Shown here piece by piece: positions 18,285 to 27,339 of a DNA stretch of 64,000 bases; positions within the stretch are counted from its first letter, which is position 1; every line of letters begins with the position of its first letter. The stretch spans positions 62,001-126,000 of the forward strand of contig JAICDB010000003.1 in NCBI GenBank assembly GCA_020063565.1, given 5' to 3'. Source of the DNA: Clostridiales bacterium. GTDB lineage: Bacteria; Bacillota; DSM-16504; Desulfitibacterales; JAICDB01. Position numbers and translations under genes: made by a program. The notes below the pieces were generated by a model. It saw only the letters and a list, made by a program, of their open reading frames with translations, had not been told where the DNA came from and did no database searches.

Positions 18285-21200
18285 CTAAGCCTTCCTGATA
18301 TTGCATAGAAATGCCTTATACTCAGGTATACTTGTATTACCATCTCCAACTGCAGGAGTAATATCATTGGCAGTGGCTCCTGTACTCATTCCTTGATATC
18401 CCCAGTGCCAAGGGAGTCCAATAACTTCTATTTTTTTGCCGTTAACCGTTAGAGGTTTAACAACCGGGGACACTGATGCCAGGCATTTGATTTTACCACG
18501 GATAGTTTCAACCCAAACTTCATCTCCGGGTTTAATACCTTTTTCCCTGGCTAAATTTTCAGATAATGAGACGTACATCCAGGGACATACTTCCACCAGA
18601 GATGGCGTGTTACGGGTAACCGCTCCACTTTGATAATGTTCGAGCTGGCGGTGTGTAGTTGCTACATATGGGAATCTTGAATCGCCTAGCTCTGCTATTT
18701 TTGCCCAATCCCCCTTGAACACGCTGGCACAAGGGGTATTTTGCTGTTTAGAGATGATATTGCTAACCGGACTCTCCATAGGCTCATAATGCTCAGGGAA
18801 AGGACCGTCAGCAAGTCCATTCGCGAATAACCTGCCATTGCCGTTAGGAAGCATGATAAAAGGTGCCTGTGCAGATTTTTCCGGTGCTATTTTAGAATTA
18901 TAATCGGGGACGTCGTTGGCAATCCACTTGGTGCCGTTCCATTTAAATAATGCACGTTTCGGGTCCCAGGGATTACCTTGCGGGTCTGTTGCACAACGGT
19001 TATAAAGAATACGGCGATTTAAAGGCCAGCTAAATGACCATTTTAAGAATGTGCCAAGGCCGCTGTCTTCTCTACTCCGTCGTTTACATTTAGCAACTTT
19101 AAAATCCTTATCCATTGCCCAGTAGCCGGTATAAATCCACATACCACAGACGGTGGAACCGTCATCAGCCAGTTTGCCAAAACTATCTAGCGGCTTATTT
19201 TCGCCAACTGCATAACCGTTAATTTCCAGGGCGATCTTTGCGATATCAGGCTCGTCGTGACCTGGCTTATCATAGTCCCAGTGCATATTTAAAATTGGCT
19301 CAGGAAACTTACCGCCATTTTGGTATTCTTTGCGGATTGCTTTAAATAACTTATCAGCTATCCAGGTATCAGTTTTAGCCTCGCCTGGAGGATCTACTGC
19401 TTTGTAACGATATTGAATCCAGCGACCGCTGTTAGTTACACTACCTTCTTTTTCAAATGAAAATGCAGCGGGCAATAGGAAGCATTCCGTTTTAATATTT
19501 TTCGGGTCGGCACCAGGGCCATGCCAGAATGCCGCTGTTTCAGTTTCAAATAAGTCTACAACAACAAGCCAATCTAATTGTTCCATGGCCTTGCGTTCAA
19601 ATTGGGCGCCCGGACCTCCCACTGCAGGGTTTTGTCCCCAAGCAATTAAACCTTTAACATTGCCGTCGAGCATTTCCTGGAAAATTCCCATATGGCTGCG
19701 GTTTTTACCATCAACCTTTGGCAGCCAATCAAAGCAAAAGTCATTTTCTTTTGTGGCTTTCTCACCATAAAATGCTTTTAATAAACTAATTAAAAATTTA
19801 GGCTTGTTTTTCCAATAGCCGGAAGGAGGTGTTTCTTTTTCAATGTAGTCCTGTAAGCAGGTGTGTTTAGTAGCATTAGGTACACCAAGATAGCCCGGTA
19901 ATAAGTGGCTTAACATGGCTAGATCAGTTGAACCCTGCACGTTTGATTCACCACGTTGAGCGTTAACACCGCCTCCGGCTTTGCCAATGTTGCCAAGTAA
20001 CAACTGTAACATTGCAATTGCGCGAACATTTTGAGTACCGTAAGTGTGCTGAGTGATACCCATTGCATAAATGATATTTCCGGACTTTTCGGGTGCCCCT
20101 GTTGAAGCAAATGTTTCACAAACATTGCGGTAGATATCTTTTGGAACACCGGTTATTTTTGAAACTGTTTCAATGTCGTAACGGCTGACATGCTTTTTCA
20201 ATAATTGAAACACACAGTTGGGATGTTCCAGGGTGAAATCTTTTTTGATGGTTTCTCCATCCTTTTGATATTGCCAGGTATTTTTATCATATGAGAATTT
20301 ACCGTTCTTTTCACCGGCACCGGAAAACAGTCCGTCTTGAAACCCGTAATTAGGATTAACCAAATAACTTGCATTGGTATAGTTTGCTATATATTCCTTA
20401 TGATAAAGATTGTTTTGAATTGCATAGTTCATAATACCCAGTAAGAAAGGAATATCAGTACCAGGACGATGACGTGCAAAAATATCCGCATGTGCTGCAG
20501 TTTTAGTTAGACGTGGATCAGCTACGATTAATTTAGCTCCTCTTAATTCTTTTGCTCTTTGTATCCATTTCATAGCCATGGGGTGTGTCTCTGCAGCATT
20601 TGAGCCTATAACTAAAAAAACATCAGTATTTTTATAATCATTGAAGTGATTAGTCATTGCGCCACGCCCGAATGAGTTGGCCAGACCGGCCACTGTGGAA
20701 GAGTGTCAAAGGCGGGCATGATGCTCCATGTTGACAATACCCAGCGCTCTAAAAAGTTTATGGAGCAGGTAATTTTCTTCATTATCAAGAGATGCGCTGC
20801 CAAGTGCATTAATGGCAGTTGTACGGTTAACGGTAACTCCGTTTTTATCTTTTGTTTCAAAGGTGGCATCCCTTGTCTCTTTAATACGTTTAGCAATTTC
20901 CCGTAATGTCCAGTCCCAAGACTTTTCTTCCCATTTGGTGCTACCCGGAGCGCGATAGAGAGGCTTGGTAAGACGATTTGGGTTAATTTCCCTTTTGCCG
21001 TTTTTGTTGACTATATTATATACATCAGCGATACTGCTACCTTTAGTACAGAGAGTACCTTCATTTACAGGATGGTCGGGGTCACCTTCCGCAAACACAA
21101 CTTGTTTATCGTTAGAATATAAAATTATCCCACAACCACAACCACAGAAGGCACAAACAGTATATGTTTCCTTAAGTTTTGTTATTTTTGTGGCAAGATT

Positions 21201-21314
21201 ACCATTTACTAAAGATTGTGATTCAGAGGCCAGAGTAGGTGTTTTAAATAGTGTTACACCGGCTGTACCCAGACCTAGACCCTTAAGAAATTCTCGCCTG
21301 CTTAATTTATTCAT
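18285..21314 (-). CDS. Selenocysteine-containing, Tat-targeted formate dehydrogenase alpha subunit (in-frame UGA read as Sec)
   Basis: Tat motif SRREFLK; Fe-S motif CAFCGCGCG; ORF pieces 20706-21314 and 18285-20693 join across TGA at 20706-20708: ...MEHHARL-U-HSSTVAGLANSFGRGAMTNH... Confidence 0.95.
20678..20708 (-). promoter_or_regulatory. Candidate bacterial SECIS element for fdhA
   Basis: Stem tggcc / ggcca closing a GGTCT apical loop; loop begins 18 nt after the TGA codon. Confidence 0.85.
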
Positions 21315-21338
21315 TATAATTTTTACCCCCCTTTTACT

Positions 21339-21506
21339 TTATGCGGTTTTAAGTAGCTCTGAAAAAGCCATGTTTTGTTCGAAAAAATGGATATATTCAA
21401 AATACGAAAAACACAAGATGCTTGATACAGCAAAAATACCTAAACTTTGTACAAAATAGCAAACTAAAAAACTTTCTTTTTGTCTAAAGTTAAACTCTGG
21501 AACCAC
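21339..21506 (-). CDS. Candidate unannotated small membrane protein upstream of fdhA
   Basis: Frame MVPEFNFRQKESFLVCYFVQSLGIFAVSSILCFSYFEYIHFFEQNMAFSELLKTA* (GTG start), stop 24 nt before fdhA ATG; alternative ATG start at 21517 in another frame with strong AGGAGGTG RBS. Confidence 0.4.
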   Translation of the reverse strand: MVPEFNFRQKESFLVCYFVQSLGIFAVSSILCFSYFEYIHFFEQNMAFSELLKTA

Positions 21507-21872
21507 TGTAAATTCATTTCACCTCCTCAGGTCATTGGTAGAGTAAAAATACTGAATCTTTGAAATTACTATTTGTACACCTAATATCATAATCATAAAA
21601 ACTTATATTACATAAAATAATAATAAAAAGAATAGTACCAATTTTTAAAGAATATTACTCTATAATAATACTAATACTGAATAAAAGTTCGAAACCCTTT
21701 TTTAAAACATTCATAGACAGTATAATAATATTCTATAAATATATTAATTTGATTACCATTACAAATAATTATATTTCTCTTGATATATTTACACTTTTCT
21801 GGAATTGGTGTACTATTTAATAGAGTATAATTGTAATATTGAATAAAGTATATTCGAAAGGGGTAGGGGATC

Positions 21873-22187
21873 ATGTCAAAATGTGAAATAAATCCAGGCA
21901 TTTGCGGGCTGGTTACGACTGTGGAAGCAAAGTCGATTGAAGGTGGAAATGTAACTTTAAAAATTATCAGTGATTGTCCAAATATTCAAAAAGTTGCTGA
22001 GGAACTGGTTGAAATTAATCCTTTTGATGAAATATTTAAAAGGGCGGCAACAACTAAGACGTATGAGGTTGTAAGCAAGCATAGCCCACATCCTTCTTGT
22101 CCGGTTCCATCCGGTATTTTAAAGGCAGTTGAAGTAGAGGCGGGATTGGCGTTACCTAAGGATGTTAGCATTAAAATTGAAAAATAA
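21873..22187 (+). CDS. Small Cys-containing conserved hypothetical (DUF6951-like)
   Basis: MSKCEINPGICGLVTTVEAK...SDCPN...HPSCPVPSGILKAVEVEAGLALPKDV; gaaaggggtaggggatc RBS. Confidence 0.65.
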   Translation: MSKCEINPGICGLVTTVEAKSIEGGNVTLKIISDCPNIQKVAEELVEINPFDEIFKRAATTKTYEVVSKHSPHPSCPVPSGILKAVEVEAGLALPKDVSIKIEK

Positions 22188-22195
22188 AAAAGAGT

Positions 22196-22228
22196 CGCTC
22201 ACTTCACTTTGAAGTGAGCGGTTTCTAT
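22196..22228 (+). terminator. Rho-independent terminator
   Basis: cgctcacttca-ctt-tgaagtgagcg gtttctattt. Confidence 0.75.
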
Positions 22229-22352
22229 TTCTAAGCTGCAAGCATGTGGCGGCGCTATCCGGAGCTTTTTTTCAGCCTTAAAAATTAAGTGTAAAATAAG
22301 TTATGTTATAATCTAAGAGACTTAAAATTTTACCTGGGGAGTAGGAGGTAAG

Positions 22353-22745
22353 ATGGAATCAGCAATAACAATAGAAGTAAGGTGTACTCATCTTGATGTT
22401 ATGGGGCATGTCAACAATGCCAAATATTTGGAATATCTGGAGTGGGGGAGGGAAGACTGGTACGAGAAGGTCGGAGTAGATTTTAACAGCTTAATCAGAA
22501 GAGGTTTAGGTACGGTGGTTGTTAATATTAATATCAATTATCGTAAAGAGGCAACCCAGGGGGATATTTTAACTGTCAGGACAAAACCTCTAAAAAGGGG
22601 AAACAAGAGTTACGTCTTATATCACGAAATTACCAATGAGGATGGGGAAGTAGTAGTAGATGCAACTGTTACGAATGTAGTTATAGATACTAAGGATAAA
22701 AGAAGTGTGCAATTGATCAAAGAGATTGCGAGATATTTTGAGTAG
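22353..22745 (+). CDS. Acyl-CoA thioesterase, hotdog/4HBT family
   Basis: VRCTHLDVMGHVNNAKYLEYLEWGREDWYE. Confidence 0.88.
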   Translation: MESAITIEVRCTHLDVMGHVNNAKYLEYLEWGREDWYEKVGVDFNSLIRRGLGTVVVNININYRKEATQGDILTVRTKPLKRGNKSYVLYHEITNEDGEVVVDATVTNVVIDTKDKRSVQLIKEIARYFE

Positions 22746-22755
22746 ATGAATTAAA

Positions 22756-22798
22756 AAATGAGTCAGGAGAACTGAACTGCACCCTGACTCATTTTGTT
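22756..22798. terminator. Bidirectional terminator between convergent genes
   Basis: aaaatgagtcagg...cctgactcatttt. Confidence 0.75.
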
Positions 22799-22800
22799 TC

Positions 22801-24987
22801 TTAGGAAGAAACGGTTGCTTTTAATTTTCTGGTACCTATCTTTTGGTGGATGAATACTGCCAGGAATACTACCAGTCCAAATAAATCTGTAGTCCAGTGA
22901 GCGTGAAGCAGGGTTATTCCGGCAGCTGCCAGTAAAATCCTTACTAGTATATTTAACTTCCTGTCTATGAAACCTACTACGGAAATACCGATGCAGAACA
23001 TTCCTAACACTGCTGTAGCTATAGCCCAAATGAAAGTTGTTACGGTAGCATCCACCAACACCAGTTGAGGTGAGAGGACAAACATATATGGAACCAGAAA
23101 AGCGCCTATAGCAATTCTTACAGATTCCAAGCCTGTTTTAAAGGGGTTGCTGTGAGCCAAACCTGAACCGGCATATGCAGCCAGAGCAACCGGTGGGGTA
23201 ATGTCTGCTACTATACCAAAATAAAATACAAAGAGGTGAGCAGCTATTACCGGTATGCCGCCAAACTCAAGTAAAGCAGGGGCGGCCATGGTAGCCGTAA
23301 TTACATAGTTGGCTGTAGTTGGTAAGCCCATACCAAGTACGATACTTGCTATCATTGTGAAAAACATGGTTAATAGTAAGCTGCCGTGGGCCAGGTTCAA
23401 AATTCCCCCGGCAATTCTCAATCCCAATCCGGTTAGCGTTATAACACCAACTATGATACCTGCTGCTGCACAGGCAGAGATTACTGGTAAAGCTACACGC
23501 GCAGAATCGGCAAGTATCTCAAAAAATACAGGAACGGTTAATTTATATTTTAATTGATCCTGCTTGCCGATGATGTAGGCAATAATCAATGCAAGTATAT
23601 TCATTCCCAGAGCTGTAAATATTCCCATTAAGGCAGCTCTCATGGCTGATTGACCTATGGAAAGAATAACTATGATTGTGATAATGGGCGCCAAAAGATA
23701 GCCCTGTTTTATCAAGAGGGTAGACAATTTTTTCAGTTTACTGCGGGGCACACCCATAATCCCGACCTTTTTGGATTCATAGTGGATTATAATAAACTGA
23801 CCGGTAAAAAATAACAGCGCCGGAACTATAGCTGCTTTAACTATTTCGGAATAGGGTAAATTGGTAAATTCAATCATTAAAAAGGCTGCTGAACCCATGA
23901 TAGGGGGTGTAATCTGTCCACCGGTAGAAGAAGCGGCTTCAACGGCTGCCGCAAATTCAGGCTTATAACCTGATTTTTTCATCATAGGAATTGTAAATGC
24001 ACCGTTTCCAACAGTGTTTGCAACTGAACTTCCTGTAATCATACCGGAAAAAACGCTGGTTAAAATTCCAACCTTTGCAGTACCCCCGGTCATCCAACCT
24101 GTCATTGACATGGCCAGGTCAGTAAAGAATTCCTCTAAGCCGGTTTTTTGCAAAATAACTCCAAACATCATATACAGGAAAATGAAAGTAGTTGAAATAG
24201 CGATAGGAATACCAAAAATACCTTCCAAGCTAAGGAAAGAATGAGAGATGATCCTTGCGACACTAAACCCCCTATGCTCGAAGAAAGCAGGCATATAAGG
24301 TCCCATGTAGGCATAAATCAACAAGCCTACGGCTACAACGACTATCGGTAAACCGATGACCCTCCGGGCTGCTCCCAGTACCAGAAGAACACCTATGACT
24401 GCAATAGCGTAATCCACGTCATTGTACATTCCTACTCGAGAAATGATACCTTCATAGAAGAAAAATTGGTAAAGTCCCGCACTGAACCCAAGTACGGCCA
24501 GTATTATATCGGGAAGAGGGATTCCTGCATAATTTTTATTGTAGTATTTTGATATTTGTAAAAGGATTAAAACGACAAAAGCGGCTACAGCAGTAGTCAG
24601 CCGAATTTCTTCCAGAAAATAGAGATACCCGGTAAGTGCTATGAAAACTCCCGTAAAAGCCCAACTAACCCATGTAACTTTATAATCGACTTTCTTATTA
24701 GCCGGGAATAACAAGTAAATTAATCCTAAAGCCATCGCGACGTGAAATCCCCGCTGCTGGTTGGAAGGTAATGTGCCAAATATAGCAGTATAGAGTTGAA
24801 AGGTACTTAAAAGCACTGAGACGCCAAAAATAAACCATTTCCAGAAGGGTGAAACCTTTTTGCGATAGTTGCTGGCTGAATCATATTTTTCCAGCACTTC
24901 TTCCACATTTATAGATTCGTCTTCAATTTCCCAGTCCATTTCTTCTTCAGATACATTCTTTTTTGTCAGATCTTTTTCTATTGTCAA
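22801..24987 (-). CDS. TRAP transporter fused permease subunit (TAXI-type)
   Basis: 728 aa polytopic; FSGMITGSSVANTVGNGAFTIPMMKKSGYKPEFAAAVEAASSTGGQITPPIMGSAAFLM. Confidence 0.92.
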   Translation of the reverse strand: MTIEKDLTKKNVSEEEMDWEIEDESINVEEVLEKYDSASNYRKKVSPFWKWFIFGVSVLLSTFQLYTAIFGTLPSNQQRGFHVAMALGLIYLLFPANKKVDYKVTWVSWAFTGVFIALTGYLYFLEEIRLTTAVAAFVVLILLQISKYYNKNYAGIPLPDIILAVLGFSAGLYQFFFYEGIISRVGMYNDVDYAIAVIGVLLVLGAARRVIGLPIVVVAVGLLIYAYMGPYMPAFFEHRGFSVARIISHSFLSLEGIFGIPIAISTTFIFLYMMFGVILQKTGLEEFFTDLAMSMTGWMTGGTAKVGILTSVFSGMITGSSVANTVGNGAFTIPMMKKSGYKPEFAAAVEAASSTGGQITPPIMGSAAFLMIEFTNLPYSEIVKAAIVPALLFFTGQFIIIHYESKKVGIMGVPRSKLKKLSTLLIKQGYLLAPIITIIVILSIGQSAMRAALMGIFTALGMNILALIIAYIIGKQDQLKYKLTVPVFFEILADSARVALPVISACAAAGIIVGVITLTGLGLRIAGGILNLAHGSLLLTMFFTMIASIVLGMGLPTTANYVITATMAAPALLEFGGIPVIAAHLFVFYFGIVADITPPVALAAYAGSGLAHSNPFKTGLESVRIAIGAFLVPYMFVLSPQLVLVDATVTTFIWAIATAVLGMFCIGISVVGFIDRKLNILVRILLAAAGITLLHAHWTTDLFGLVVFLAVFIHQKIGTRKLKATVSS

Positions 24988-25542
24988 TTACCCTCCATCC
25001 TCCTTTCTATCTAATATTTCCTGCACTGGTTTCACATAGAATTCAACGAATTCTCCACCTTCTGCTACGTCAAGGAAACGTAAACGGTCGCCATCTTTAA
25101 AAATAAGAGTGTGATCTGCGATTACTTGACCTACCCTTAATGGTACCTTATTAAAGCTCCTGTTTTCATAAAGTATCTTATAATAACCATCTTCCACAAG
25201 AAATTTTGTGGTTTCATGTTCTAGTTTTTCGGGCCCTACCGGAAGGTTGGCTCCGAAAGAATCGTAACGCATTTCCTTCATTGCCAGAGTATCACTGTCT
25301 TTTACGAAAAAAACTTCGTATACGGGTTGTTCGGTAACGGAATGAATATATTTCAAAGTGAAAGGTTCTCCGATCTTTAAAATTTTTTGATAGACTATCT
25401 CGCCCGTATCATGTATTCTTATTTGGAACAAGGTGTAATTATGGATAAAGTAAAGGCCCAAAACAGGTAAAGCAACAAAAATTGCAAATAATAATTTCAG
25501 ATAATGAGCACCGTTGCCGGTGCTCATTATTTTTGTTTTCAT
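24988..25542 (-). CDS. DUF1850 domain protein
   Basis: FTLKYIHSVTEQPVYEVFFV...EMRYDSFGANLP; located between TAXI SBP and permease. Confidence 0.8.
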   Translation of the reverse strand: MKTKIMSTGNGAHYLKLLFAIFVALPVLGLYFIHNYTLFQIRIHDTGEIVYQKILKIGEPFTLKYIHSVTEQPVYEVFFVKDSDTLAMKEMRYDSFGANLPVGPEKLEHETTKFLVEDGYYKILYENRSFNKVPLRVGQVIADHTLIFKDGDRLRFLDVAEGGEFVEFYVKPVQEILDRKEDGG

Positions 25543-25544
25543 TT

Positions 25545-26591
25545 TTAATCAATCAAACCCTGTTCTTTATAATATTTTTCTGCTCCAGGATGGAATGGAA
25601 CAGGCTTAATTCCTTTTATGGCATTTTCTAATTTAATTTGATTTCCCCTTGCATGGGCCTTTGCAATTTCATCAGTATGCTCATACATAACTTTAGCCAT
25701 TTGATAAACAAGGTCTTCTGGCAGATCATCGGAAACATAAAGTACTGCCCATTGGGAAACTGTATAACCGATTTCGTCTTGTCCGTCATAAGTTCCTGCA
25801 GGAATTTCATAAGGTGAAAATGCCGGGTCCATTTCCATTAGCTTTTGGAGACCTTCACCTTCAATGTTAACAATAGTTACAGGAGTAGAAGTAGTAATAT
25901 CCACTATGTTAGCAGCGGGAACTGCAAGTACGGCAAATGCTGCGTCAAGAAGTCCGTCTTTTAACTTTCTGGCTGCATCGGAGAATGTATCCTGGAACTT
26001 TTCAATATCCTTATCCGGATCAATTCCATTAGCCTTTAGAATTTTTATAGCTGCAGAAGCGGTACCGCTTCCTACAGGACCAATGGAAACTCTTTTGCCT
26101 TTGAGATCTTTTACTGATTTGATACCTGTATCTTTAGGTGAAACAATCTGCATAACTTCAGGGTAGATTACACCCACTGCGGAAAATCCTTTAACAGGTT
26201 GACCTTCAAAGTCGCCGGTACCTTCAACTGCTGCGATTGCAGGACCGTTCATTGCCATTGCCAGTTCAGTTTGTCCTGAGCCTAGCAGCCTGATGTTTTC
26301 TACTGAAGCTCCGGTTGACTGAACTGTTACATTTAAGCCGTCAATATACTTGTTCCAGGTTTCTGCAATAGCTCCACCAAGAGGATAGTAAGTTCCTCCG
26401 GTACCACCGGTTGCCATTAACAGTCTTGTTACTTCCTGTTTATCTTCGGAACCCTGAGATTGATCCGCTGAACTATCAGAACCTGAATTACTTGCCTCAT
26501 CCTGATTACCTCCGCAACCAGCTACAACCAACGCAACTGACATTAGTAAAACCGCAATTAACAATAAAATGGATTTTCTTTTCATTTTCAT
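25545..26591 (-). CDS. TAXI-family TRAP transporter solute-binding lipoprotein
   Basis: Lipobox LVVAGCGG; LLMATGGTGGTYYPLGGAIAETWNKYI...VGSGTASAAIKIL; ATG at 26591 follows gggaggt RBS. Confidence 0.92.
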   Translation of the reverse strand: MKMKRKSILLLIAVLLMSVALVVAGCGGNQDEASNSGSDSSADQSQGSEDKQEVTRLLMATGGTGGTYYPLGGAIAETWNKYIDGLNVTVQSTGASVENIRLLGSGQTELAMAMNGPAIAAVEGTGDFEGQPVKGFSAVGVIYPEVMQIVSPKDTGIKSVKDLKGKRVSIGPVGSGTASAAIKILKANGIDPDKDIEKFQDTFSDAARKLKDGLLDAAFAVLAVPAANIVDITTSTPVTIVNIEGEGLQKLMEMDPAFSPYEIPAGTYDGQDEIGYTVSQWAVLYVSDDLPEDLVYQMAKVMYEHTDEIAKAHARGNQIKLENAIKGIKPVPFHPGAEKYYKEQGLID

Positions 26592-26997
26592 ACCTCCCAT
26601 TATTTTTTTAATAGTATATAAATTGCTTTATATACTAAGAGTAAGCTTCTTAAAGACTGCCGGTCCACCTCCTTTTGAAAAAATTACTTGCGAAAAATGT
26701 TTTGCTGAAAATATTTTGTTATTTTCTGATAATAATGCCGGTACAATCAAATGTTGTTACTCTAACCCATCGGTATGTTTGTATTCTAAATAAATATTCT
26801 ACATAAAAAAAATAAAATCCTCCCTAAATATTATTTTTCTTAATAACAAAAACCACCAATATATAAGAAAAATGTATTGATTTCGAGAAAATAAATTTTT
26901 AGTCTAAAGTTCCAACAGAATTAGAAAACAGCTGTGGTGGTAAGATAGTAAGTAGGAATTTTATTGTGAATTTATTACTCTATGGAGGGAAAATTTA

Positions 26998-27306
26998 ATG
27001 AAATTTATTTTTTTTATGGTAAGCTTAATTTTTGTGATATCATGCTTAAATATTTGTGCGGTTAACGTTTATGAAATGCTGGGAAAAGAGGTTAAACATG
27101 CATTTTTGATGAAATTTAGCGGCCAAATAATTAAAATGGAACTTTTGGGAAAGATGTATTCCTGTACACTTGGAGATATTTACTCACTGGGAAATGATTT
27201 TATCATAAAATCTATTTCATTTTTAATAGATATTTGGGAGAAATATCTAAAAACATTTCTAAATCAATTGGCAGATTTTCTTTCTTCTGTTATGCTATAC
27301 TTGTGA
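26998..27306 (+). CDS. Hypothetical small protein with N-terminal hydrophobic segment
   Basis: 102 aa, RBS tatggaggg 8-9 nt upstream of ATG. Confidence 0.45.
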   Translation: MKFIFFMVSLIFVISCLNICAVNVYEMLGKEVKHAFLMKFSGQIIKMELLGKMYSCTLGDIYSLGNDFIIKSISFLIDIWEKYLKTFLNQLADFLSSVMLYL

Positions 27307-27339
27307 AAAAAGATGTTTTAAGCCGAGAGAGGTTGAATT

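Noticed and set aside
18285-21314. fdhA as a pseudogene or two separate genes interrupted by a stop
   Set aside because: The stop is TGA at the conserved Sec site, with a SECIS-like hairpin downstream and intact coding on both sides.
20965-21459. Plus-strand 164-aa ORF
   Set aside because: Antisense to fdhA and its upstream region; proline/leucine-rich, no RBS, no recognisable family.
26569-26793. Plus-strand 74-aa ORF with CEKC...CC cysteines
   Set aside because: Begins inside the antisense of the TAXI SBP signal peptide and lacks an RBS; probably chance.
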